Under the pieces are notes generated by a model, which made no database searches, was not told the origin of the DNA, and saw nothing but the letters and a program-made list of their open reading frames with translations. A program made the position numbers and the translations under genes. From JAJZRJ01 sp040757055 (GTDB lineage: Bacteria > Desulfobacterota > Desulfobulbia > Desulfobulbales > Desulfurivibrionaceae), in assembly GCA_040757055.1 (NCBI GenBank), contig JBFLXY010000010.1:57408-121407 (forward strand): a DNA stretch of 64,000 nucleotides, written 5' to 3'. Positions 42,858 through 51,044 of the stretch are shown piece by piece (position 1 is the stretch's first letter; the number at the start of each line of letters is the position of its first letter).

Positions 42858-44186
42858 TCAGCCTGTTTCCACCAAGGTGCCGACCACGCCGTCGTCGGTG
42901 AGCCGGTCGAGCCGCACCGCCACCACGCCATTGGCCAGGGTCGCCGACCCCGCAAAGGTCACCGGCACATACTGTTCGGTAAAACCGCGCAATGCTTTCC
43001 CGCCCTTGCCCCCCTCCACGAGCACTTGACAAATCCCGCCAAGGTGACTGGCATAGAATGCCTTGCGCTTTTGCTGATCCAGGGCTCGCAGGAGCGCCAC
43101 CCGCTCGTCCTTCACCGGCCCCGGAACCTGGCCAGGCATCTTGGCAGCGATGGTGCCCGGCCGTCGCGAATAGGGAAAGACATGGAGATAGCTCACCGGC
43201 AACCCCTTGAGCAGCGCATAGGTGTTCTGGAAGGCGGCCTCGTCCTCCCCGGGAAAACCGACCAGGACATCCACGCCGATGGCAAGCCCAGGCACCGCAG
43301 CGGCGCAGGCATGGACGATCTCGGCGAACTGCGCTCCCGTATAGTTCCGGTGCATGGCCGCGAGAATCCGGTCGTCGCCGCTCTGGAGCGGGATGTGCAG
43401 GTGCGGCATCAACTCGGGCGCCTCGGCGATCCGCGCCAAGAGCGCCGGCGTGATCTCGGTGGGCTCCAGCGAACTCAGGCGGTAGCGCACCGGATGGTGT
43501 TGCGCGAGCAGCAGGTCAACCAGATCGGGCAGCGACAGGGGAGGCGAGAGATCAAGACCGTAATGGCCGAGGTGGATGCCGGTGAGCACCATCTCCCGGA
43601 AGCCCTGCTCCACGAAGAGCCGGGCCTGTTCCAGTACCCGCTCCGGCGTCACGCTGCGGCTGCGGCCACGGGCATAGGGCACGATGCAGTAGGTGCAGAA
43701 CTGGTTGCAGCCGTCCTGCACCTTGAGATAACTCCGGGTGCGGCCGGCAAAGGCGGTAACGGTGAGCGGGCACACCTCGCGGCTGCCCGCGAGATCGCCC
43801 AGATACATCTCCAGGTCGCAGCGGCTGTCGGCCAGGGCGACCTCCACCAGCCGATGCTTGTAAGCGTTGCCCACCAGACAGAGGGGCTGGTCAACCAGTT
43901 CGAGAATCTCCTCGGAGGCCACTTGGGCGTAGCAGCCGGTGATGACGAGCCGCGCCTCGGCGTTGGTTTTCAGCGCCCGGCGGATCAACTGGCGCGACTG
44001 GGCGCCGGCCTTGGCGGTGACGGCGCAGGTGTTGATCACGTAGATGTCGGCAGGCTCGCTGAACGGCACGATGGCAAGGCCGGCCGCCGCAAAGGCGGAG
44101 AGAAAGGCAGCGGACTCGAACTGGTTCACCTTGCAGCCCAGGGTGGTCACCGCCACCCGGCCGGCCTGGGGGGTCGTGGTCTTCAT
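42858..44186 (-). CDS. mtaB: tRNA t6A37 methylthiotransferase
   Basis: A 442-residue methylthiotransferase converting t6A37 to ms2t6A37 in tRNA. The N-terminal MTTase domain begins VAVTTLGCKVNQFESAAF with further cysteines (INTCAVT, ITGCYAQV). The radical SAM cluster motif is CNQFCTYCIVPYARGRS, followed by ADF-type strands and IHIPLQSGDD-like HLHIPLQSGDDRIL. GFPGEDEAAFQNTY is also typical. The C-terminal TRAM-like part is short. ATG 44186 gives the family start. Upstream of cinA, 12 bases apart. Confidence 0.93.
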   Translation of the reverse strand: MKTTTPQAGRVAVTTLGCKVNQFESAAFLSAFAAAGLAIVPFSEPADIYVINTCAVTAKAGAQSRQLIRRALKTNAEARLVITGCYAQVASEEILELVDQPLCLVGNAYKHRLVEVALADSRCDLEMYLGDLAGSREVCPLTVTAFAGRTRSYLKVQDGCNQFCTYCIVPYARGRSRSVTPERVLEQARLFVEQGFREMVLTGIHLGHYGLDLSPPLSLPDLVDLLLAQHHPVRYRLSSLEPTEITPALLARIAEAPELMPHLHIPLQSGDDRILAAMHRNYTGAQFAEIVHACAAAVPGLAIGVDVLVGFPGEDEAAFQNTYALLKGLPVSYLHVFPYSRRPGTIAAKMPGQVPGPVKDERVALLRALDQQKRKAFYASHLGGICQVLVEGGKGGKALRGFTEQYVPVTFAGSATLANGVVAVRLDRLTDDGVVGTLVETG

Positions 44187-44265
44187 TCCTTGGAGATACC
44201 GGGTTTGGCCCTGTTTTGCAACGGCAACGCAGGGCGTGCCACCGGCAGAGAGGGGGGCAAGGGGG

Positions 44266-44904
44266 TTACTTCTTGATGATAACCTCGGTGCCGACCTTGA
44301 GCACCGGGAAGATCTCGTCGATGTCCTTGTTGCGCAAGGCCACGCAGCCATAGGTCCACTGCCAGAACTCGCCATCGCCGTGGATAAAGATATCGCCTCC
44401 GAGGGCGGTATTCGACGGCGGCATCCGGCCCTGGGTGATGCTGCGGACAATGGAGTCGTATTGGCGCTCGTCGATGAGCCGGTCGCGCAGCCCTCGCTCC
44501 GCATGCTCAAGGTTGGGATAGCTCAGTCCCAGGGAAAGGTGGTACTTGCTTTGCGCGTTCTTGTGACTGATGTAGAACTTGCCTTCCGGGGTGCAGAGGT
44601 CGCCGCGGCGGACCTTGTCATCCTCCGGATTCTGGCCGATGAGCACCGGATACGCGCGCCAGAGCTTGTTGCCCTCGAAGAGGTAGAGGGTTTTCTTGCG
44701 CTTGTGGATCTCGACGAGGGGATTGGCCAGCACCTTGGGCAGGGGCTCATGGTGGGCAGGATTGCGGTAGCGGGCATCGGCGGCGGAAGCGGGTGTCGAC
44801 GGTTCGGTCGCCGCCCGATCGCCGACCCTGGTTGAGGCCGTGCAGCCACCCAGCAAAAACCAGCAACCGAGGAGCATCACCGTGCAAAGGCGTCTTCGCT
44901 GCAT
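44266..44904 (-). CDS. Lipoprotein L,D-transpeptidase (YkuD)
   Basis: A 212-residue lipoprotein with lipobox LLGGC at about residue 20, so it is tethered in a membrane. The YkuD domain (about 75-210) starts LVEIHKRKKTLYLFEGNKLW and has the catalytic stretch FIHGDGEFWQWTYGCVALRN, in which the His and the Cys of GCVAL are conserved. Such enzymes make 3-3 peptidoglycan crosslinks or attach proteins to peptidoglycan. ATG 44904 is chosen for a proper lipoprotein signal; ATG 44928 adds eight residues. Confidence 0.88.
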   Translation of the reverse strand: MQRRRLCTVMLLGCWFLLGGCTASTRVGDRAATEPSTPASAADARYRNPAHHEPLPKVLANPLVEIHKRKKTLYLFEGNKLWRAYPVLIGQNPEDDKVRRGDLCTPEGKFYISHKNAQSKYHLSLGLSYPNLEHAERGLRDRLIDERQYDSIVRSITQGRMPPSNTALGGDIFIHGDGEFWQWTYGCVALRNKDIDEIFPVLKVGTEVIIKK

Positions 44905-45015
44905 GACGATCTCAGGACCGGTGGTCATTCATGAGGTCGATCCCCCTTCTTGCCCCCGTGCCGCCCGGCGGAGGCTCCTTGCGCCTGCCAGCCGCACCTG
45001 CACGCCCACATGTTC

Positions 45016-45042
45016 CTTATACCACTTTTTGCCGGAAGGCAA
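45016..45042 (-). promoter_or_regulatory. Candidate promoter of the lipoprotein L,D-transpeptidase
   Basis: On the minus strand TTGCCT (45042-45037), a 15-base spacer and TATAAG (45021-45016) lie about 110 bases before the ATG. The -10 is good; the spacer is short. Confidence 0.35.
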
Positions 45043-45051
45043 CCACTGCTT

Positions 45052-46125
45052 TCACTCATGAACCCAGATCAGGGTGCCGGCAACCTCCTGACCGCCTCCT
45101 CCCTGCTTCCGCCGGGGAGCCGGCTTGGTGGCCGTGGTCCACTGGAACAGCCACTGGGCATCCCGGGGAGAAAGATTGATGCAGCCGTGGGAGGTGGTCA
45201 GGCCGAAGAGATCATGCCAGTAAGAGGCGTGCAGGGCGTAGCCCTGATGGAAATACATCTGCCAGAGGACATCCTCAAGAAAATAGAGGTCATCGCCGGC
45301 CACGCCGCCGCTCATCTTTTTTCGTTGGGCCTTGAAATAAATGCGAAAGAGCCCCTGCACCGTGGGAAAACGGGAGTTGCCCGCGGAAATCAGGGTGGCA
45401 AAAAACATCCGGTTCCCCTCGTAGGCCACCAGGGTCTGCTCGTTGAGGCTCACGTCGAGCCAGCGCTCCGCGGGGCCCACCCCCTCGGGCCGCTGGCGCG
45501 GAATCACCAGCCCGAGGCGGCGGTAGGGCAGCCAGCCGCCGCAACCGATATGATACCACTTTTCCCCATTCGCCTCCTCCATTTCATAAATATAGACCAG
45601 GGAGCGCTCCGGCAGCACCAGGGCGTCCTCTTCGGTCAAGGCCCCGGGGGCGCTGGAGACCTTGCTGCTAAAAAGCACCCAGGCAAACATCCTGTCCATG
45701 CCGGGGGGGACCATGATACCCTGGTGGCTGGAGGGAATCACCGGTTCCAGGGCCTCGGCCCGCACATATTCGCCATGATTGATCTGATACCAGCCCTGGC
45801 CGTCCACCACCAGCGGCTCCGGGTTCTCGAGACTGACACCGACGTAGCCGGCAGGAAGATGGCGGAGCGGCGCCTTGCCGCGCCCGTCGTCGCCCGGAGC
45901 CCCATACACCGGCACCTCCTGCGAGCCGGTGACCATGGCATAGGGAATACGCAACAGGTCATCTTCCACCGCAGGCCTGGTGAGGCCGGCGATCTCGGTC
46001 ACGCAGAACTGATCACCTCCGGCCCCGGCCATGGCGGGCCGCGTTGACCCGCCAGCCACAACCAGCACCGCCGCCACCAGCCCCAAAAAACGCCGCCAGG
46101 CTATCCCGCCCAAGGCCATCCGCAT
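45052..46125 (-). CDS. Exported L,D-transpeptidase with N-terminal SH3-like region
   Basis: A 357-residue protein with a signal peptide (about 1-33, FLGLVAAVLVVAGGSTRPAMA). Residues about 55-215 contain SH3-like segments (VPVYGAPGDD, GWYQINHGEYVRAEAL, EKWYHIGCGGWLPYRRLG), then a YkuD domain (about 235-345) with the catalytic TSHGCINLSPRDA. It probably acts on periplasmic peptidoglycan. ATG 46125 follows GAGAAGG. Adjacent to a second, lipoprotein-type L,D-transpeptidase in the same direction but with 147 bases between, so regulation may differ. Confidence 0.85.
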   Translation of the reverse strand: MRMALGGIAWRRFLGLVAAVLVVAGGSTRPAMAGAGGDQFCVTEIAGLTRPAVEDDLLRIPYAMVTGSQEVPVYGAPGDDGRGKAPLRHLPAGYVGVSLENPEPLVVDGQGWYQINHGEYVRAEALEPVIPSSHQGIMVPPGMDRMFAWVLFSSKVSSAPGALTEEDALVLPERSLVYIYEMEEANGEKWYHIGCGGWLPYRRLGLVIPRQRPEGVGPAERWLDVSLNEQTLVAYEGNRMFFATLISAGNSRFPTVQGLFRIYFKAQRKKMSGGVAGDDLYFLEDVLWQMYFHQGYALHASYWHDLFGLTTSHGCINLSPRDAQWLFQWTTATKPAPRRKQGGGGQEVAGTLIWVHE

Positions 46126-46136
46126 GCCCTTCTCCG

Positions 46137-47255
46137 TCAAAAACCGGCGGTTGCCGCCCGGTTCATTCCGGCCACCGGCGCCTCGCCGGTGGCCATTATC
46201 TCTCCGCACCCCGCCACGCGGTCGCCATCATACCATACGGCAAACTGGCCCGGGGCAATGGCGCGCTGGGGGGAGTCGAAGAGTACACGCACTTCGCCTT
46301 CCGCCGCCGCCTCCACCGTGGCCGGCGCCGCCTGGTGACGATAGCGGATCTGTACCTGATAGCGACCCGGCAACGGCGGCGGAACAGCGGCAAGCCAATG
46401 GGCGCCCGCGACCGTCAGGGATGACCGGTACAGTTCCGCTTCCTTGCCGACCAGCACCGCGTTCCGCATGGCATCGAGCGCCACCACATAATAAGGGGTG
46501 GCATCCGGCAGGCCGAGACCCCGGCGCTGGCCGATGGTATAGCAGGCCAGCCCGGCGTGGGTGCCGAGCCTCCGGCCGTCGCCGGCCGCCAGAATCGGCC
46601 CGGGCCGCAACGGCTCGCCGCCATGGGTCGTCACGTAATCCGCCACGCCCTGCCCGGCCAGGAAGCAGACATCCTGACTTTCCCGGCCATGGCGGCCGGC
46701 GAGGCCCTGTTCGGCCGCCAACCGATAGACCTGTTCCTTGGTGTGCCCGCCCAGGGGGAAAAGCATCTGCCGCAGCGCCTCCTGGCCCAGCCCGCAGAGA
46801 AAATAGGACTGGTCCTTGCGCTGGTCCTTGCTCCGCAGCAACTGGCAGTCGCCGGCAGCATCCCGCACGATCCTGGCATAGTGACCGGTGGCCAGCATCT
46901 CGCCATACCGCGGCACCACCTGCCGCAGGAGTTCACCCGCCTTGATCCGGCGATTGCAGACCACGCAGGGATTGGGGGTGAGGCCGGCCGCATAGCCGGC
47001 AACGAAATAATCGAGCACCTCCCGCCGGAAGGCCTCGCACAGGTCAATCACCACCAGCGGGACACCGAGGTGCCCGGCCACCATCCGGGCCTCGTCCTCG
47101 TGATGGCGCCTGTCCGGGCCGGCAAGGCGCATATAGACCCCGGTCACCGCGGCACCCGCCTCCTGGAGCAGGGCGGCGGTAACCGCGCTGTCCACCCCGC
47201 CGCTCATGGCGACAACGATTTTTTTGTTGTATAGTTGCCCGACTTCTGCCGCCAT
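46137..47255 (-). CDS. mnmA: tRNA-specific 2-thiouridylase MnmA
   Basis: A 372-residue enzyme making s2U34 in Lys, Glu and Gln tRNAs. The PP-loop is VVAMSGGVDSAVTA, the first catalytic Cys is in NPCVVCNRRIK, and the second is in ACYTIGQRRGLG. The C-terminal beta-barrel ends VLFDSPQRAIAPGQFAVWYDGD. ATG 47255 is chosen from the family start. It is divergent from a TrhP-like gene that also modifies U34, with shared promoter DNA at 47256-47342. Confidence 0.96.
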   Translation of the reverse strand: MAAEVGQLYNKKIVVAMSGGVDSAVTAALLQEAGAAVTGVYMRLAGPDRRHHEDEARMVAGHLGVPLVVIDLCEAFRREVLDYFVAGYAAGLTPNPCVVCNRRIKAGELLRQVVPRYGEMLATGHYARIVRDAAGDCQLLRSKDQRKDQSYFLCGLGQEALRQMLFPLGGHTKEQVYRLAAEQGLAGRHGRESQDVCFLAGQGVADYVTTHGGEPLRPGPILAAGDGRRLGTHAGLACYTIGQRRGLGLPDATPYYVVALDAMRNAVLVGKEAELYRSSLTVAGAHWLAAVPPPLPGRYQVQIRYRHQAAPATVEAAAEGEVRVLFDSPQRAIAPGQFAVWYDGDRVAGCGEIMATGEAPVAGMNRAATAGF

Positions 47256-47313
47256 GACGCCGCTCTTCGTCTGTCCAGCACCGGCCCGGAGCCGGCACAA
47301 CAGGGTGGACTAT

Positions 47314-47341
47314 ACCATATTTGCCCGAGAGGCCGTTACAA
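47314..47341 (-). promoter_or_regulatory. Candidate promoter of mnmA
   Basis: On the minus strand TTGTAA (47341-47336), a 16-base spacer and TATGGT (47319-47314) are followed by an overlapping TATAGT. It lies about 60 bases before mnmA and abuts the divergent U32 start. Confidence 0.4.
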
Positions 47342-47342
47342 A

Positions 47343-48587
47343 ATGATCCCGCTGCCCGAGTTGCTGGCCCCGGCCGGTACCCCTGAAAAGTTGCAGATCG
47401 CCGTCCGTTACGGCGCCGACGCGGTTTACCTGGGCGGCACCAGATACAGTCTGCGGGCCCATGCCGGCAACTTCGAGGACGAGGCGCTCGCCACTGCGGT
47501 CCGCTACGCCCATAAACACCGGGTCAAGGTCTATGTGACGGTCAATGCCTTTGCCCACAACGCCGACCTTGCCGGGCTTCCTGCCTATCTCCTTACCCTG
47601 CGGGAGGCTGGGGCCGATGCCCTCATCATCGCCGACCCCGGCGTGCTGGCGGTGGCGCGGCGCACCGTGCCGGAACTGCCGATCCATCTCAGCACCCAGG
47701 CCAATGTCACCAACCGCGAGAGCGTCTCCTTCTGGGTGAGTCAGGGGGTCAAGCGCCTCAACCTGGCCCGCGAACTATCGCTGGCCGAAATCCGCGAAAT
47801 CCGGGCCGCCACCGGAGCGGAGCTGGAAATTTTCACCCACGGCGCGCTCTGCATCTCCTACTCCGGTCGCTGCCTGTTAAGTCTCTACCTCACCGGCCGC
47901 GACGCCAACCAGGGCGACTGCGCCCACCCTTGCCGCTACCGCTACCGGCTGGAGGAGGAAAAACGGCCTGGCCAGTTCTTTCCGGTGGAGGAGGACGACC
48001 GCGGCACCTATCTCTTCAGCGCCAAAGACCTCTGCCTCCTGCACCGGCTGCCGGACCTCATCGCCGCCGGCGCCGATTCGCTCAAGCTCGAGGGCCGCAT
48101 GAAGAGCGTCTACTACGTGGGGGCCATTGTCCGCCTCTACCGGGCGGCGCTCGACCACTGGCAGGAACACGGCCTGCCGGTGCCGGGCGAAGGCGGGCTG
48201 CTGCCGCCTGCCTTTGACGAGGAGTTACAAAAAATCGGCTCCCGGGGATATACGGAAAATTTCCTCGACGAACCGCCCGGCCGGGGCGAAATGCTCTACG
48301 AAGGGGCCATGGTGCGGGCCGATTATGCTCCGGCGGGCATCGTCCGCGAGGGGGGCAAGGAGCCGCTCATCGAGACCCGCAACCCCATCACGATTGGCGA
48401 GACCGTGGAATATCTCGGACCCGGCCTTGTCAATCTCCCCGGCCGCATCCTATCCATCACCGATCAGCAGGGCGCGGCACTTGACCGCGCCAACCCCAAC
48501 CAGCTGGTGCGCCTCACCCTTGACCCGCCTTCCCAGGATTGGCAGCCGCTGGGACTGATCCGCAAACGCGCCGCCGGCGCAGAATAG
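47343..48587 (+). CDS. U32 family protein, TrhP-like (tRNA uridine hydroxylation)
   Basis: A 414-residue U32 protein: PLPELLAPAGTPEKLQIAV, YGADAVYLGGTRYSLRAHAG, IHLSTQANVTN and the signature ELEIFTHGALCISYSGRCLL with GDCAHPCRYRY. SLKLEGRMKSVYYVGAIV follows, then a small C-terminal domain. Size and layout match E. coli TrhP (YegQ), which hydroxylates U34 of tRNA to ho5U with prephenate-dependent chemistry; many databases still say peptidase. Divergence from mnmA, another U34 enzyme, supports this. ATG 47343 gives the family N-terminus. Confidence 0.85.
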   Translation: MIPLPELLAPAGTPEKLQIAVRYGADAVYLGGTRYSLRAHAGNFEDEALATAVRYAHKHRVKVYVTVNAFAHNADLAGLPAYLLTLREAGADALIIADPGVLAVARRTVPELPIHLSTQANVTNRESVSFWVSQGVKRLNLARELSLAEIREIRAATGAELEIFTHGALCISYSGRCLLSLYLTGRDANQGDCAHPCRYRYRLEEEKRPGQFFPVEEDDRGTYLFSAKDLCLLHRLPDLIAAGADSLKLEGRMKSVYYVGAIVRLYRAALDHWQEHGLPVPGEGGLLPPAFDEELQKIGSRGYTENFLDEPPGRGEMLYEGAMVRADYAPAGIVREGGKEPLIETRNPITIGETVEYLGPGLVNLPGRILSITDQQGAALDRANPNQLVRLTLDPPSQDWQPLGLIRKRAAGAE

Positions 48588-48681
48588 CCATCCATCGCGA
48601 CACCTGCCGCGCAGCGCGGGCACGCCCGGCTGCCGCAACCTCTTTTTCCGGCCGCCGCAGGACACCAATCGCAAAAAGATG

Positions 48682-48711
48682 TTGCCAAAAACCGTCACCT
48701 CCCTCCATACT
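48682..48711 (+). promoter_or_regulatory. Candidate promoter of the PagL-like gene
   Basis: TTGCCA (48682-48687), an 18-base spacer and CATACT (48706-48711) lie about 80 bases upstream of ATG 48792. A GGCGCC-TT-GGCGCC hairpin lies in the leader. Both elements are imperfect. Confidence 0.4.
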
Positions 48712-48791
48712 GAACAGCAACGAAAACCATGATCGGACAGGCGCCTTGGCGCCCACCGGTTTGCCGCACCGACCACCCTCCTGGAGGCAGT

Positions 48792-49313
48792 ATGAAAAAA
48801 TCGCTCCTGCTCACCGCCCTCTGCTGGACCCTCACCGCCATCCCGGCACACGCCGCCGACATGGGCGCCTCTCTCGGCCTCGGCCAGTCCGACGGCGGAG
48901 TCAATATCTACCGGGTTGGCCTTCAGCGGGATTTCGGGGTCAAGTGGCTGGAGTCGTCGGCAGGCCATCTCGGCGGCTATTTCGAAGGCTCGGCCGCTTA
49001 CTGGGAAGAGGGCAGCGAGGACAACACCGTCTTCGCCATCACCCCGGTTTTCACCTATGCATTCAACCTCCAGGGACATCCCGCGATCCATCCCTACCTG
49101 GAGGCGGGCATCGGCGCGGCGTACGTCTCCAAAAAGATCATCGACGGCAACGACCTCTCCTCCCACTTCCAGTTCGAGGACCGCCTCGGAGTCGGCGTGA
49201 ATTGCCGGGGCCACAAGGTGGCTGCCCAGTTCTTCCATTACTCCAACGGCGGCATCAAAAACCCCAACGACGGCATGAACATCTGGCTCCTTTCCTACAC
49301 CATGCCCTTCTGA
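48792..49313 (+). CDS. pagL: Lipid A 3-O-deacylase (PagL-like outer-membrane barrel)
   Basis: A 173-residue protein with a signal peptide (1-21, ending AHA) and a small beta-barrel. The catalytic region FFHYSNGGIKNPNDG places His149 and Ser151, as in PagL, which removes the 3-position acyl chain of lipid A. The strands VFAITPVFTYAF and IHPYLEAGIGAAYVS are typical. The terminal Phe supports outer-membrane insertion. A GGAGG Shine-Dalgarno precedes the ATG. Single-gene unit preceding a PAS-LuxR gene by 57 bases. Confidence 0.87.
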   Translation: MKKSLLLTALCWTLTAIPAHAADMGASLGLGQSDGGVNIYRVGLQRDFGVKWLESSAGHLGGYFEGSAAYWEEGSEDNTVFAITPVFTYAFNLQGHPAIHPYLEAGIGAAYVSKKIIDGNDLSSHFQFEDRLGVGVNCRGHKVAAQFFHYSNGGIKNPNDGMNIWLLSYTMPF

Positions 49314-49370
49314 TCGTGCCAGGGCGGGGAGGGCCTCATCCTCCCTCCTCGCCCCTCCGGGTTGCCGTCC

Positions 49371-50240
49371 ATGGATTTTCTCTCAACCCCTCGCAAGAAA
49401 CCGGCGCTCATTGACTGTGCCACCTTCAAGATCTTCTACGACGAGATGCCAATCGCGGTACAGCTCTTTGATGCCGCCGGCGTCCTCTGCCAGGCGAACC
49501 CGGCCTGGGAATCCCTGTGGCAGGCCAGGGCGACGGACGCGATCGGCCGCTACAACGTGCTGCAGGACCCCCAGGCTCGCCGCGCCGGCTTTGCCGAGCT
49601 GTTCCAGCGCTGTCTCCAGGGAGAAGTGCTGGAGATTCCTGATTATTTCTACGATCCGGTCCGCTCGGGCAATCCCGGCCGCAGCCGCTGGCTGCACTCG
49701 ACCATGTACATGGTGCACGATGCCCTCTCCGCGGAACCATACGTGGTGCTCATCCACATCGACGTCACTGAACGCATGCGGGCCGAGCAGAAGCTTGCCA
49801 GCCACGCCCGCCGGGTGGAGGAGGCCAACATCACCATGAAGATGCTGCTCAAGCAGGTGACCCTGGCCAAGGAGGAGCTGGAGCGCACCATCAGCGACAA
49901 TATCGCCACCCTTATCCTGCCCACCCTGAACGAGTTGGAAAACAGTCTGGCCGACCGGCCGGAGCGCGCCTATGTTCAGGCGATCAAAGCGAACATCAGC
50001 CAGTTGACCGTCGCATTGCCGCCCCAGCTTTCCGCCCGCTATCTGACCCTCACCCGCCGCGAGCAACAGGTGGCGGAATTGATCCGCCACGGCCGCAGCA
50101 CCAAGGATATTGCCATCCTTTTAAGGGTCTCACGGCGCACCGTGGAATACTACCGCGACACCATCCGCAGCAAATTCGGCATCAAGCACCGCAAGGTCAA
50201 TCTCCGCTCTCTCCTGAGCGTTCCATCCCAAAATACTTAA
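49371..50240 (+). CDS. PAS-LuxR transcriptional regulator
   Basis: A 289-residue protein. A PAS domain covers about 10-130 (FKIFYDEMPIAVQLFDAAG, PYVVLIHIDVTERMRAEQKL), then a coiled linker (about 135-180), a helical domain (NIATLILPTLNELENSL) and a LuxR/GerE helix-turn-helix (about 220-280, LTRREQQVAELIRHGRSTK, LRVSRRTVEYYRDTIRSKF). This PAS-linker-LuxR arrangement is an abundant deltaproteobacterial family of unknown signals. There is no receiver or transmembrane segment, so it is a cytosolic one-component sensor. A downstream region at 50251-50304 has matching half-sites and may be its target. Confidence 0.88.
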   Translation: MDFLSTPRKKPALIDCATFKIFYDEMPIAVQLFDAAGVLCQANPAWESLWQARATDAIGRYNVLQDPQARRAGFAELFQRCLQGEVLEIPDYFYDPVRSGNPGRSRWLHSTMYMVHDALSAEPYVVLIHIDVTERMRAEQKLASHARRVEEANITMKMLLKQVTLAKEELERTISDNIATLILPTLNELENSLADRPERAYVQAIKANISQLTVALPPQLSARYLTLTRREQQVAELIRHGRSTKDIAILLRVSRRTVEYYRDTIRSKFGIKHRKVNLRSLLSVPSQNT

Positions 50241-50250
50241 TTCTTTACGT

Positions 50251-50304
50251 AATACCCCCGTATTTTTTTCGTATTGCGTTCTAGGAAAAAATACTTTTCT
50301 GTAT
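50251..50304 (+). promoter_or_regulatory. Half-site cluster before the pseudo-receiver gene, candidate LuxR-type operator
   Basis: AATAC-CCCC-GTATT (50251-50264) is a perfect inverted repeat; CGTATT recurs at 50259-50264 and 50270-50275, one helical turn apart; ATAC-TTTTCT-GTAT follows (50291-50304). TATAGA (50302-50307) is a -10 candidate with no good -35, which fits activator control. The region is unusually AT-rich. Confidence 0.45.
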
Positions 50305-50361
50305 AGAGCAGGATGTTTTTTTTTAATGCTCTCAAAATGTTAGACACGCCGTCGGGGGCGC

Positions 50362-50946
50362 ATGCATAACACCACCATCCTGCTGGTCAAGGAAGCGGAT
50401 CTGGTCCGTGATGGACTCGCCGCGGCCCTTGTCAAGGCCCGTTGCGAGGTGCTCACCGCCGCTACAAGCGACGAGGCCCTGCTCCTCCTCAAGAAGCATC
50501 ACATCGACCTCATCCTGGCCGACCTGCAACTGCCTCCCCCCACCTGCCTCACCCTCCTCAGCGAGGCACGCCGGTTCGACCCCACCATCGGTTTTCTCTG
50601 CCTCAAGGGCTACAGCGAGGAGGACGCAGTCCGCGAAGCGCTCCGCCGGGGGGCCGACGACTTCCTCCTGCCGCCCTACGACCGCCACGAACTCTATTTC
50701 CGGGTGACGGCCTGCCTGGAAAAACGTGCCCTGCGCCGGACAGCCCAGACAGAAAAAATGCTGCCGGTCTGCTCCTGCTGCAAAAAGGCGCGCCCCAAAG
50801 CCTCCCCGCCGGAAAGAGACGCCTGGGTCGATCTTGAAACCTTCCTCGCCGACCAGGCCAACATCACTCTCACCCACGGTCTCTGCCCCCAGTGCGCAGA
50901 GACCGTGCACGCCAAAATCGACCAGTTCGGAAAACAGCGGCGCTAG
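50362..50946 (+). CDS. Degenerate receiver with Cys-rich C-terminal domain
   Basis: A 194-residue protein. Residues 1-120 fold as a receiver: D54 (ILADLQLP) is present, but the acidic pair after strand 1 is K10/E11, the switch Thr is K82 and the invariant Lys is P104 (FLLPPYD), so phosphorylation is doubtful. The tail (about 133-180) has C137-x2-C140 (LPVCSCCKKAR), WVDLETFL and HGLCPQC with C175 and C178. This C-x2-C...HGLCP-x-C tail resembles the LPICxxCKKIR module found at the ends of many deltaproteobacterial sensor proteins and is probably a zinc site. A second copy of the tail ends the protein at 53268-53867. Confidence 0.75.
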   Translation: MHNTTILLVKEADLVRDGLAAALVKARCEVLTAATSDEALLLLKKHHIDLILADLQLPPPTCLTLLSEARRFDPTIGFLCLKGYSEEDAVREALRRGADDFLLPPYDRHELYFRVTACLEKRALRRTAQTEKMLPVCSCCKKARPKASPPERDAWVDLETFLADQANITLTHGLCPQCAETVHAKIDQFGKQRR

Positions 50947-51044
50947 CCTTTTCCAAAACCGTCTCACCTCCGATCAGCCGGCTGACGACTTTTCTCCCGC
51001 GCTGGTATCTGTTATTCTGTCCGTATCCCCCTTGCGAGGAGATA

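Noticed and set aside
41496..44276. 926-residue open frame on the plus strand
   Set aside because: Antisense shadow of cinA and mtaB.
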